NCBI GenBank assembly: GCA_937927845.1
Contig: CALFXE010000127.1
Location: 1 to 64,000, forward strand
Length of the DNA: 64,000 bases
Reading direction: 5' to 3'
DNA from: an uncultured Paludibacter sp.
GTDB lineage: Bacteria > Bacteroidota > Bacteroidia > Bacteroidales > Paludibacteraceae
The notes below the pieces were generated by a model, which saw nothing but the letters and a program-made list of their open reading frames with translations, was not told where the DNA came from and did no database searches. Made by a program: the position numbers and the translations under genes. Positions 8,930 through 18,800 of this stretch are shown here, piece by piece (within the stretch, counting starts at the first letter, position 1; each line of letters begins with the position of its first letter).

Positions 8930-10345
8930 TTAAATGATTTGCCTATAATTGGACTGCGCAAAAATATGATTTTTACTATTTTCATTAGTTGCAAAAGTAG
9001 CACCACCAAGATAATCTACTCTATCCACAGCTCCCCAAACATTTCGAGTATGAGAATAACCGTTACCAACTATGGTTTGAGGAAGTTGCCAAGTAAATTG
9101 CGAGAAAAGTTCCCATGTTTGTCCCCAAAAACTTTTATTCGGATCGGTCTTGAACAGTCCAATGTCTATTTTCCAAGCATTGCCTACCTTCTTACCATAA
9201 TCCCTCCATGCATTTTCAAACATTTTTCCAGCCTTGCCCGGATCGTCAAAACCAACAAACCAGGGAATAACTACTCCTTTCACAAAAGCTTCTACAAAAC
9301 CCACAGCAATCGTAACAATAGTCCCAATAAATTCTCCATTTGAATCATTGTATTTCAGTGGATTATTCAGGGCATAGCTGTAACGGTTAAAATTCTGCGT
9401 AAAGTCCGGTGCCTGCACATACGGGTCGGGACTTAAAAACCTTCCAAGAGCCGGGTCATACAACCTTGCGTTCATATTAATCAGCCCGAACCATGGCAGA
9501 TGCTCGTGTCCCGTATAGCCTCTTCCAAGGAAAAGAGCAGGCTCGCTACCCGGCGCATATATTACCTGCGTAGCAGGATTTCGCAAACGACCCCAGGCGT
9601 CGTATTCCATCTCCTGCACCACTGTGCCGGAGGCGTCGGTTACATGGGTAATACTTCCCAGATAATCACGGCAAATATAGTAAATATTCCAATTCCCCGC
9701 ACCGTTTTTTATTAAAACTGAGGGTGAGGAGTAAGCATCACCGTCAAGATATAAGCGTTCGGTTGTGGTGGTCGGTGTAACATCTGTTTCATATTGTCCG
9801 CCAACATAATAACGTGTAAACTGAACACTTTGGCTTCCAAGGTCTGTTATCCGCATCCGCACACGGCCGCCGGAACCGTTGTAGGTAAACTGAGCTGCAT
9901 AGCCGTTTTCACTTATTGTAGCCGGACGCATAAAGGAAGTGTAAGTTACCGTTTGGTCGCACTGTGGTATGTCGTTGCCGTACAAATCAACATCCGTTAC
10001 CGCATAAGGTTTACCCGGATAATTATAACCGAATGCCCCCACCTGTGAATGGTTAGTGATGTTGCCCTTCACATCGTAACTTACTGTATAGTCAATATGA
10101 TCGTAATTATTCCAACAGTAAATACCCGTCAACCGATTCATTGTACCGTAACCAAAATCTTCCATTGTTCCATATATATTATTATCACGGTAATACAAGT
10201 TTCCTGTTTGTTCATTGAAACTGTAGGCGTATTCTAAAAACAGGGACCCCTGTGCTTCTGCCTTGCGGAAAGTAGGTAGTCCGTAGGTATTGTAACCGTA
10301 ATTGCGGATAACACTTCCCGTGGTAGCTTTTGTGGGCATTCCCAT
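8930..10345 (-). CDS. Orphan RHS core fragment with alternative C-terminal tip
   Basis: The first ~328 residues repeat residues 1406-1733 of the large RHS protein at 12.8-18.9 kb, ending with the RHS-associated core (DYLGSITHVTDASG, GRFLSPDPY, RYSYALNNP). After NNPLKY the sequence diverges into a different ~140-aa tip (NDSNGEFIG..., with DYLGGATFATNEN near the end), a tip style I associate with Bacteroidota RHS proteins but whose activity I do not know. There is no signal peptide or N-terminal delivery region, so it is probably a silent cassette; the ATG lies exactly at the duplication edge. Confidence 0.85.
   Translation of the reverse strand: MGMPTKATTGSVIRNYGYNTYGLPTFRKAEAQGSLFLEYAYSFNEQTGNLYYRDNNIYGTMEDFGYGTMNRLTGIYCWNNYDHIDYTVSYDVKGNITNHSQVGAFGYNYPGKPYAVTDVDLYGNDIPQCDQTVTYTSFMRPATISENGYAAQFTYNGSGGRVRMRITDLGSQSVQFTRYYVGGQYETDVTPTTTTERLYLDGDAYSSPSVLIKNGAGNWNIYYICRDYLGSITHVTDASGTVVQEMEYDAWGRLRNPATQVIYAPGSEPALFLGRGYTGHEHLPWFGLINMNARLYDPALGRFLSPDPYVQAPDFTQNFNRYSYALNNPLKYNDSNGEFIGTIVTIAVGFVEAFVKGVVIPWFVGFDDPGKAGKMFENAWRDYGKKVGNAWKIDIGLFKTDPNKSFWGQTWELFSQFTWQLPQTIVGNGYSHTRNVWGAVDRVDYLGGATFATNENSKNHIFAQSNYRQII
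9360..10345 (-). repeat. 986-bp direct repeat, copy A (RHS core)
   Basis: This block matches 13688-14673 at a constant offset of 4328 bases, with no difference I could find by eye; even the antisense ORFs are the same. It starts inside the codons for NNP just before the tip and ends at the ATG of the orphan. High identity implies recent duplication or gene conversion. Confidence 0.9.
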
Positions 10346-10452
10346 TTAAACTCGTCAATATAAAAATATCCAGTATAAATCAGCGATTTACAAAATTCGT
10401 CTGCTGATATTTTATGTAAAAACAAGTAAATTATTAGTTGTGCAACAGGCAC
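10346..10452 (-). other. Short coding remnant fused to the duplication edge
   Basis: A 36-codon open stretch beginning MPVAQLIIYLFLHKISADEF runs into the duplicated RHS core in the wrong frame. It may be the tail of a small gene, for instance an immunity gene, cut when the core was inserted. No family is recognised. Confidence 0.25.
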
Positions 10453-10502
10453 GTCTCTCGCTATGCTGAACTTTATATTTTACACTCTACACTCAACGAG
10501 GA

Positions 10503-10928
10503 TTAAATTTCGTTTGAAGTAAAACTATCTAGCAACATTATTTTCTCTTTATTTGACAATTTTAAAAAATGGGGAGAAAAGTATTTATAATACTTTTCCC
10601 TCCAAGTGTTAGTATGTTTCTGTTCAAATTTCTTAGATGTTTCAAAATTGATGCTTTTTAAATAACTTTTATTGTCTCGTATGTTAATTATTCTACTTTG
10701 TCCTTTGGAACAAACAATTTTATTTTGTTTTTTATTTATAGAATAAGAATATGTTAACTCTTTCACTTCTGTATCACTAATAAAAATCAAAAAAAGAAAC
10801 TGTCCTTTTTCAATCAATTTATATTGCGTAGAGATTAAAATTTCTTTACTCACAATTTGTGGGTTAATAGCGTTTGAGTAATTCATAAAACAAAATAAGA
10901 ATAATGACAATAATATATACTTTTTCAT
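10503..10928 (-). CDS. Small exported protein, possible immunity partner
   Basis: The start MKKYILLSLFLFCFMNYSNA (ATG at 10928) is a clear Sec signal peptide, giving ~141 aa. The mature part is Lys/Ser/Ile-rich with no recognised domain. It lies in the string of RHS tips and small exported proteins, so an immunity role against an extracytoplasmic RHS toxin is plausible by position only. The codons are AT-rich compared with the RHS core. Confidence 0.6.
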   Translation of the reverse strand: MKKYILLSLFLFCFMNYSNAINPQIVSKEILISTQYKLIEKGQFLFLIFISDTEVKELTYSYSINKKQNKIVCSKGQSRIINIRDNKSYLKSINFETSKKFEQKHTNTWREKYYKYFSPHFLKLSNKEKIMLLDSFTSNEI

Positions 10929-11040
10929 AATGAGTATCACTTGATTAGTTGATAAGATAGGACATTATATATCCCAGTGTTATACGCTGCCATGCTTGCA
11001 TGCAATAAAAAAGCAAATTTTTGCTATACCAAGCAAGACA

Positions 11041-11055
11041 CGGTTTACAAAACCG
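11041..11055. repeat. Short hairpin in the gap between tip cassettes
   Basis: CGGTTT-ACA-AAACCG forms a perfect 6-bp stem in the ~160-base gap between two small genes; the surrounding GC-rich sequence differs from its AT-rich neighbours. It could be a terminator without a T-run or a trace of a mobile repeat. Confidence 0.4.
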
Positions 11056-11089
11056 CGCCAGCCAGGGGGATAATTCCGAGGCTTGTGTT

Positions 11090-11548
11090 TTAAAGTTTTC
11101 TTGGGGTCTGTTCTATATATAGAGCCTTCTTTATCTCTAAAAATTTATTCCATTTCCCAGTCCTATCAATAAAAACATGACTCTCATTATTCGTTAATAT
11201 TGCATAATGTTCACTTGCGTTACTGAACACATTTTCTTCAACTGATCGCGTTTTTATTTCATAAAGTACCTTAGTAATATAGTCTTGCTGCTCTTTACTT
11301 AAAATCCACTCTTCTTTTATAATAAGATAATTATTTTTGTTTCTTTCATAAAAATCAATGATTGTATCAATATTTAATACCATCCCATAACTATCATTAT
11401 TATACCTTACGCTTTTCGCTCTTATTTCATCGTTGCTTTTGTATATTACTAGCCCTTCATTAATCCCTCCAAACTCCCCTGTAGCAATATAATAATTTAA
11501 ATATAGGGTGTCTTTTTTTTCTATCATTTGCCCTTGAACATAAAACAC
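11090..11548 (-). CDS. Small protein with frameshifted signal peptide, possible immunity partner
   Basis: The open frame from a GTG at 11548 gives 152 aa with no recognised domain. Upstream the reading is suggestive: an ATG at 11589 followed by AAA AAA TAT is a typical signal-peptide start, but a T-tract is one base short, so that frame hits TAA after five codons. Restoring one T joins MKKYF to LIPILLFLCVFYVQGQ, a perfect signal peptide. Either the gene is inactivated, or expression depends on slippage in the homopolymer, or the base is a sequencing error. It follows a 126-aa RHS tip fragment by 14 bases, the expected place for an immunity gene. Confidence 0.6.
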   Translation of the reverse strand: MFYVQGQMIEKKDTLYLNYYIATGEFGGINEGLVIYKSNDEIRAKSVRYNNDSYGMVLNIDTIIDFYERNKNNYLIIKEEWILSKEQQDYITKVLYEIKTRSVEENVFSNASEHYAILTNNESHVFIDRTGKWNKFLEIKKALYIEQTPRKL

Positions 11549-11602
11549 ACACAGAAATAATAATATCGGAATTAAAAATATTTTTTCATGACATTAAGTT
11601 AA

Positions 11603-11983
11603 TTACCAGTTCCATGGAAATAAAAAGAATCTCAAAAATGGGTCTGGATTAATATAATTATAACTTCCTCCTCCAAATGAATAAGTGGAAGTTGTTCTAC
11701 CTACTACCATAGAATACCCAGGAATAGTTAAATCTTGCGGTGAATGATAACCCCCAACAGTTGTAAATTTTTGTGAACCTGTCGGATAACTTGCAACAGA
11801 ATTGTATTTTTGATAATTTGTTCCAGTACCTCCTACATCTACCCAATCAACTCCTTCTTTTGCCCAATGTGTATGAGCAGTTGCATAATCTGCATTTCGA
11901 GGATTCATTCTCATTGTAACATCAAACTTATTTCGGTCTGCCCTCGGAGAAAACGCCGAATATCGTTCCAAATATCTCTCCAT
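11603..11983 (-). CDS. Detached RHS C-terminal tip with HxH...SxxD motif
   Basis: 126 aa with no signal peptide. It contains TAHTHW and, ~40 residues later, YHSPQDL, the pattern of JAB/MPN (DUF4329-like) metal-site domains that end many RHS proteins. It has lost any RHS core. The downstream small gene starts 14 bases after its stop, as toxin-immunity pairs often do. Probably an orphan toxin tip; metal binding and activity are inference. Confidence 0.5.
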   Translation of the reverse strand: MERYLERYSAFSPRADRNKFDVTMRMNPRNADYATAHTHWAKEGVDWVDVGGTGTNYQKYNSVASYPTGSQKFTTVGGYHSPQDLTIPGYSMVVGRTTSTYSFGGGSYNYINPDPFLRFFLFPWNW

Positions 11984-12043
11984 CCGGGTATTTTGTTGTT
12001 TTTTTTATATAAGTTTCTGTTGACACAGAATAATTTAATTAAA

Positions 12044-12292
12044 TTACCAATACCTGTAAACCTTTCCATTCCAATGAACTATATACGATGGGACTCTCAT
12101 TAAAAATTGTGCAATCTTATCATCATCAACCGATGGAGTTTTGCTGTACCTGTGAGTATGATCATAAGAATATATTCTGGCTCTATCAAATATGGAAGTT
12201 CTCATATAATAGTTTCCATTTTGTTTTTCAAGTTCAAAATAACAAAAATTTTCCATTCTGCTATTTATTTCATAACCATCCGAGACTTCCTT
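12044..12292 (-). pseudogene. Second detached RHS tip fragment with HxH...SxDD motif
   Basis: The frame is open from just after a TAG at 12293-12295 to the stop at 12044, about 82 codons; the first ATG is at 12256. The sequence YSYDHTHRYSKTPSVDDD has HxH followed six residues later by SxDD, the same spacing as in the tip of the full-length RHS protein (HTHPGNTMLSLDD). It appears to be the last part of a JAB-like tip whose front is lost. Confidence 0.45.
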
Positions 12293-12392
12293 CTATCTGC
12301 AACCAAGCGAAGAACACTTGGCCGGACAGCGCGTGTTACTTACGCTACAAAGAAAAGAACAAAGGCAATATTCCAACAGGGATGGAACAACG

Positions 12393-12803
12393 CTATTCTT
12401 CTTTTTTTTCACATAAGCTAAATTTCACAGGAAGAGTAAAACGAATGGAATATGGTTTCCCAACAAAACTAAATACTGCTGCTTTTTTGAAATCAAGATT
12501 ACAAATGGTTTTGATCACCAAACTATCAATCTCTCTACTAATACTTTTTTTAATCTCACAACTGTCAACTTTACCATTTTCATCAATAGTAAAACATATT
12601 ACTAAACTCCCACAAACTTGATTGACTATGTTCTTTTTTACAATAGAATCAATTTTTGTATGTATTATTTTTGTGTAAGTTTCTACATTACTCCAATTGT
12701 CTTCACCTCCAAGTTCAAAAATTGAATCATTTTTCTGAGAAAACATGTTACAACAGAAAAACAAACCACAAAACAACATTGCTATATAATATCTCATATT
12801 CAA
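12393..12803 (-). CDS. Exported TonB-C-like small protein, possible immunity partner
   Basis: The N-terminus MNMRYYIAMLFCGLFFCCNM is a signal peptide with cysteines near the cleavage region, so it may be a lipoprotein. The mature part resembles the TonB C-terminal fold: a strand like VCGSLVICFTIDENGKVDSC, then KKAAVFSFVGKPYSIRFTLP. It starts 4 bases after the stop of the 2026-aa RHS gene, the classic location of a cognate immunity gene. Secretion of the candidate would fit a toxin acting in the periplasm or at the surface. The TonB-like fold is my reading of the pattern. Confidence 0.65.
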   Translation of the reverse strand: MNMRYYIAMLFCGLFFCCNMFSQKNDSIFELGGEDNWSNVETYTKIIHTKIDSIVKKNIVNQVCGSLVICFTIDENGKVDSCEIKKSISREIDSLVIKTICNLDFKKAAVFSFVGKPYSIRFTLPVKFSLCEKKEE

Positions 12804-12807
12804 AATT

Positions 12808-15800
12808 TTAAGGTTTCACGATTAATTCATTGATATAATATGTGTTATTATCAAAATAAGAACCTCTACTATATCCGTCCCAGCCAATGGCTTTAACTCG
12901 TATTCCTTTCATATTTTGGAAAGCATCATCCAAAGACAACATGGTATTTCCAGGATGAGTATGGTATACTCCGTAAACTCTATATCTATTCGCCAATCCT
13001 AAATCTAAATACAAATTATTGCCTCGTTGTTTGATATTAAACGGATATGTCCCATTTATCGTGCTTTGTACATAATAAATAGGAGTACCATTTTCTCTTA
13101 CTCCCCAATAAGTATTATTAGTTTGAGAAACTTTGGATTTACTAAAATCTGCAAAAACATATCCATTTGCTGGTTCATAATAATACCCAAAATCTGTTTC
13201 ATACATTATTCTTTCAACGCCACCTTCTCTTGATATATAACTAAGAAGTTGAGATGCCTCATAATAATTCCCTTGAAAAAATCTACTGTTTCCTACCGGT
13301 TCATTTACAGTTATTTCTGCTGGCTTTTGTTCTTTTAACGGCACATATCCGCCTCCACCTGCAGATGTTGACCAATGAAAATTAAAATCGGAACTCACGC
13401 CGGTAGTTGTTAAGCCACTAACCCCAACGGCTAAACTACCCCACTGACTGTTCACAGATAAACCGAAAGCAATGTTCAAAGCTCCGGGATGGAACAACCA
13501 ATATCCACCTACATAACCGGCAAACATCCCAAATCCTATTCCAAAATACGTACCCGGATCTTTCCAGTCCCATCCGCCGGGATTTAACTCGCCATGGTTT
13601 GTGGCAACGCCACCTAAATAGCCACCAAGAAGTACTAAACCAATAATCACAAGTGGATTATTTCCATTCGGATCGATATACTTGAACGGATTATTCAGGG
13701 CATAGCTGTAACGGTTAAAATTCTGCGTAAAGTCCGGTGCCTGCACATACGGGTCGGGACTTAAAAACCTTCCAAGAGCCGGGTCATACAACCTTGCGTT
13801 CATATTAATCAGCCCGAACCATGGCAGATGCTCGTGTCCCGTATAGCCTCTTCCAAGGAAAAGAGCAGGCTCGCTACCCGGCGCATATATTACCTGCGTA
13901 GCAGGATTTCGCAAACGACCCCAGGCGTCGTATTCCATCTCCTGCACCACTGTGCCGGAGGCGTCGGTTACATGGGTAATACTTCCCAGATAATCACGGC
14001 AAATATAGTAAATATTCCAATTCCCCGCACCGTTTTTTATTAAAACTGAGGGTGAGGAGTAAGCATCACCGTCAAGATATAAGCGTTCGGTTGTGGTGGT
14101 CGGTGTAACATCTGTTTCATATTGTCCGCCAACATAATAACGTGTAAACTGAACACTTTGGCTTCCAAGGTCTGTTATCCGCATCCGCACACGGCCGCCG
14201 GAACCGTTGTAGGTAAACTGAGCTGCATAGCCGTTTTCACTTATTGTAGCCGGACGCATAAAGGAAGTGTAAGTTACCGTTTGGTCGCACTGTGGTATGT
14301 CGTTGCCGTACAAATCAACATCCGTTACCGCATAAGGTTTACCCGGATAATTATAACCGAATGCCCCCACCTGTGAATGGTTAGTGATGTTGCCCTTCAC
14401 ATCGTAACTTACTGTATAGTCAATATGATCGTAATTATTCCAACAGTAAATACCCGTCAACCGATTCATTGTACCGTAACCAAAATCTTCCATTGTTCCA
14501 TATATATTATTATCACGGTAATACAAGTTTCCTGTTTGTTCATTGAAACTGTAGGCGTATTCTAAAAACAGGGACCCCTGTGCTTCTGCCTTGCGGAAAG
14601 TAGGTAGTCCGTAGGTATTGTAACCGTAATTGCGGATAACACTTCCCGTGGTAGCTTTTGTGGGCATTCCCATGTCATTTTCCGTATTAAGCTTCCATAT
14701 AGATGTCTGCTCGTTCAGCTTTATTTCCGTTGGATGCCCGTTGGCGTAATAATAGTTTTCGGTGACGATGCTACCCGACTGCGCCGCATAAGCAACGGAC
14801 TGGATGTTTCCCTGGACATAGGAATAGCTTTTTTGCAACCATTTACCGTCCGGGGTGTTTTCTCTTGCCGAGCTTATACGTCTGAGGTTATCGTAGGTAT
14901 ATATGATAGAAGTTCCGTTGTTGGTTGTTTCGGAAGTCAGCTGCCCGTGCGAATCATATCCGTAGGTTGTGGCAAATTCGGGACACGATTTCTGGGTTAT
15001 CCTGCCATAGTTATCGTAAGTCATATTAGTCTGTTCACCATTGGCGTCGACTTGTGTCGAAAGATAACCTGCCGAATTGTAGGCAAATGTCTGCAATCCA
15101 GCGCTGGGGTCATTTATTTCGACTTGCCGTCCGTAGTCGTCGTAGCTGAAAGTGGTAGCAACACCGGCTGTCATAATCGTAGAAGGCTGCCCGTCAGGAC
15201 GCAGAGTATAGGTAATGGCTCCGCCCGGGTCACTTGAGGAGAGAAGCTCTCCTTTGGCATTGTAGGTCTTGGCGGTGCTGATACCGTCCTTTACTGTTGT
15301 TACACTGTTGCCGTTGTAAGTCCATGTGTCGGTCTTACCCGAAGCATAGGTGAGTTTTACGGGACGATGGTAGGCATCGTACTCGTATGTATTCCACAAG
15401 GCGGCGCTCGATCCTTTGAAAGGCAGGGAGGTTTTCTGCAACCGCCCCTTATTGTCGTAAACCTTGTCGGTTTTCATCTCCGAGCCGTCGAAACGGGTCA
15501 GGATGCTACGTATCTCACGTCCCACCCCGTCGTAAAGAGTCTTTGTGACAGGTTTTCCCGTGGCGGTCTGAGTGACGGAATACTGTGCGTCATACGGATT
15601 CGATTCCCAGGCCAAAACGGACGTGCTTGTCGTTCCGTCGGGATTGGTCTGCTTTATCTGCCGTCCGAAACTGTCGTATTCATAGTGCACCGCATTTCCC
15701 CAGTGGTCTTTTACCGAAATAAGCCTGCCCTTGGAAGGATTATAGCCGTATTCCGTAAACAAACCCAGAGGATCTGTTTTTCTCACAAGAAAACGCTTAT

Positions 15801-18800
15801 CGGCCGAATACACGTAAGTGGTTGTCAGTACCGTGCCCGCATTATAGGTTTTCACGCCTGAGGTGAGCGTATTCCCCACGGCATCGTAGGTAAAGTTTTC
15901 TTCGCCGGTCTGCTTTGTCCCATCCTTGGTATAGGTTGTTTTTTTCGAGGGCAGGTACTGTCCGTTGTATTCCACCGACAATTTTTCCGTCCACGACTGT
16001 CCGCTTTTGGCTTTTACTGTCTGCATCGTTTGAGGTAGCCCGAGTATCCGCTTATCGCCTGAAGTTATGTTCATAAAAGTCCGGGTCATGGTTTCACTAT
16101 TACCATCGTTGTAGGATTTTACAACTGTTTTCGGATTACCGTATTCCATATTGCTGCTGTTTACGGTTTGCGACACTCCCGTTAAAGCATTGACGCTGAC
16201 TTGCGAAGAAACATAAGGAAAAACCCGTTTGTTACCTACATATACATAAGTATTCGTATTAGTTACCGTAGAAATCAGATTTCCCGAAGTTGTTGAAACT
16301 GCCTGTTCCGTGATATAGGGAAAATAATATGAACTGTTGTAGCCGTATTTAGTAACTGTTTTCTGTGATTTGTTGTAATCGGTAGCCGTTATTTCGCCAA
16401 AGCACAGGAATCCTTTTCCTTGCCGGTGCATGCGCAGGTCTTTATAACTGTAATATGCCGAGGAATAATAACTCCCTGCCCACTGTGTAAGATTTTTTAC
16501 TATTGATAAAGGTATTTTGTTGTTTGCAATAGGGAAACCGGGTGGTGAAGAAGCCGTTTCGTTGTATGTGGCGTCATCGCTTACGATGGCATACTCGTAG
16601 GAGGTAGTGCGACCCATTCCGTCAATGATGTTTTTTACCTGCAGGTTTTGTTTGTCGGTCAAATAGGATATTATACTGGCATCCGAGTATGCAGCCAAAC
16701 AAAGTTCCGACCGTCCATCGCCGTCAAAGTCGGCAAGGCACATATTTGAACTTGCTCCGTTTTCCCTGATTTTTGTTCGGTCAATCCAAGTGGAGGTATT
16801 GCTGCTGAGGGTAAATCCCGAACCGTTATATATACCCAATTGGGGATCCATGATATTTCCCGAACTGCGTGCTTTCAGGAACGCGATTTCCGATTTGCCG
16901 TCGCGGTTGCAGTCTCCAACAAAGGGTTTGGACTGTAACTCGGGAAGACTTATTGTCTGTTTTTCAAAACTACTGCCGTTGGAAAACAGAATAAAAACAT
17001 TGCTGAGATCATATGCGTATTGGGCGAGGATATCCGTTTTGCCGTCGCCGTTAAAGTCTCCCGGATAAGTAAAGTATGAGTTTTTCAAAAGGGTAGTCGA
17101 GAAGGATGTCAATTTGCTGAAAGAACTTCCGTTCAGTTCGTATACCCAGCAGGATGAACCGTTCATAACCAGAATATCCGTTTTCCCGTTTCCGTTAAAA
17201 TCGGTCAGGTAAAGATTGTTCGGATAACAATGCGGAATATAGTCTATCCCCCAACTGTCAATGCCCCCGGTGGCAATAACGGAACCTTCGCCATTGTAAA
17301 CTTTTTGATTGCTTTTTATTAATATTTCAAATTTGCCATCACCATTAAAATCGCCTGCCAAACCGTCACCGCTATCTGTATTAAATCCTTTATAGTTGTA
17401 CGTCAACTTTGTCCCGTCCCACATATAATAATTATACCTGTAGGTGCCGTTGGGAGCCAGTGTAATTCTTATCAGATCATTTCTTCCTTCTCCATCCATA
17501 TCACCGATTAAAAATCCTTTAAAATTTTCTATTAACGGAACCGTACATTTCTTTGAAAAACTCACCATTCCGTAATACGAATATGCCAGATACAGCGTTG
17601 CTACATCCGACGAAGTGTAAGACGATTTGTTGGGATAAGCCAGCATATCAGTTTTTCCGTCACCGTCGAAATCGGCAAAAATTGGGTATATACCCTCCCT
17701 TACATCCGATAAAAAGGCAATGTCTTCCATTCCGTACCTCGAATACTCCCCGTAATAATCGCCCCAGTCTATTTTCGTGGAATTATAACGGACGTTTTCA
17801 CCACTGTACTCGGTTATTTCCGTCAGTTTAGAACAGAAATCGTCATAAAAATAATTCAATATGTATAGCCTGTCTGTCACTCCCGAAATGGAAGTCTTGA
17901 TCTTGTTAAGGATAACACTCGAGGTAAGCCGCTTCCCTGCTATATAGGATTTCTGTACATCACTGCGGGTTTCGTAAAAAAACTCCACCTTGCATGCGGG
18001 TGAGACACCTGCGGCGGTATTCCCCGTATAGTGGATGCTTTTCAGATAAAACTCGCCGGTCGAATTGTTTTCCTGATAGCTGTAAGTGATATAGTTGCCG
18101 TTTTTGTCGGTTACCTTGGACAGCAGCCAATAAACAGGGGTACTACTTCCTTGCGCTTCAATAAACGAATCGGCTGTGGAACCGTATTCCATTACGCTTC
18201 CATCCGGGGTTTTCATCTCAAAACAGAGGTAATTGCCTATTGTCTTGTAGGTAATTTCGCTATACGTGTCTATTTCCGTCCCGTATTTGGCGTTCGCTGT
18301 CAGGTTGCTACCGGATGCAAGCATCAGGCGTTGTCCGTCAAGCATCAGGTTGTCGCCTGTGCTTAAATCGGGTGCTGTGGCGCTACCGTCGTGGTAATAG
18401 GTTTTTCCCGTCCGGCTGATTACCGAGAATGCCGACAAATTCCAGCCGTAGCCCAGTAAACCGTTTCCCGACTGGCTGTTGTAAACTATGGAAACTGCCG
18501 GCTGTATGCCGTTGATACCCGCTGGAAGTTGAATGGGAATCTGGTATATCCCACCTCCGGAAGGTGTAACGCTTGCGCTGCCTTCAATGCTTCCTACAGG
18601 AAAGGATGTATCCGGATCACTGTACGGGTCAGGTAATTGGTATTCCGTCTGGTATTGGGCGGGAAAGAGCAGGCTTTCGTCAATCCGCGCATTGAAATTC
18701 TTATCGCTTGCGGCCGTATAGCTGAAACCGGGTTTCATGGATACGTAATCGCGGACCACGTAAGTTTTCGAAGCGCCTGTTTCGTTTGTCTGCAGGATAT

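Noticed and set aside
9500..10237. Forward ORFs of 71, 84 and 62 aa, repeated at 13828-14565
   Set aside because: They are antisense shadows of the duplicated RHS core; their duplication simply follows the 986-bp repeat.
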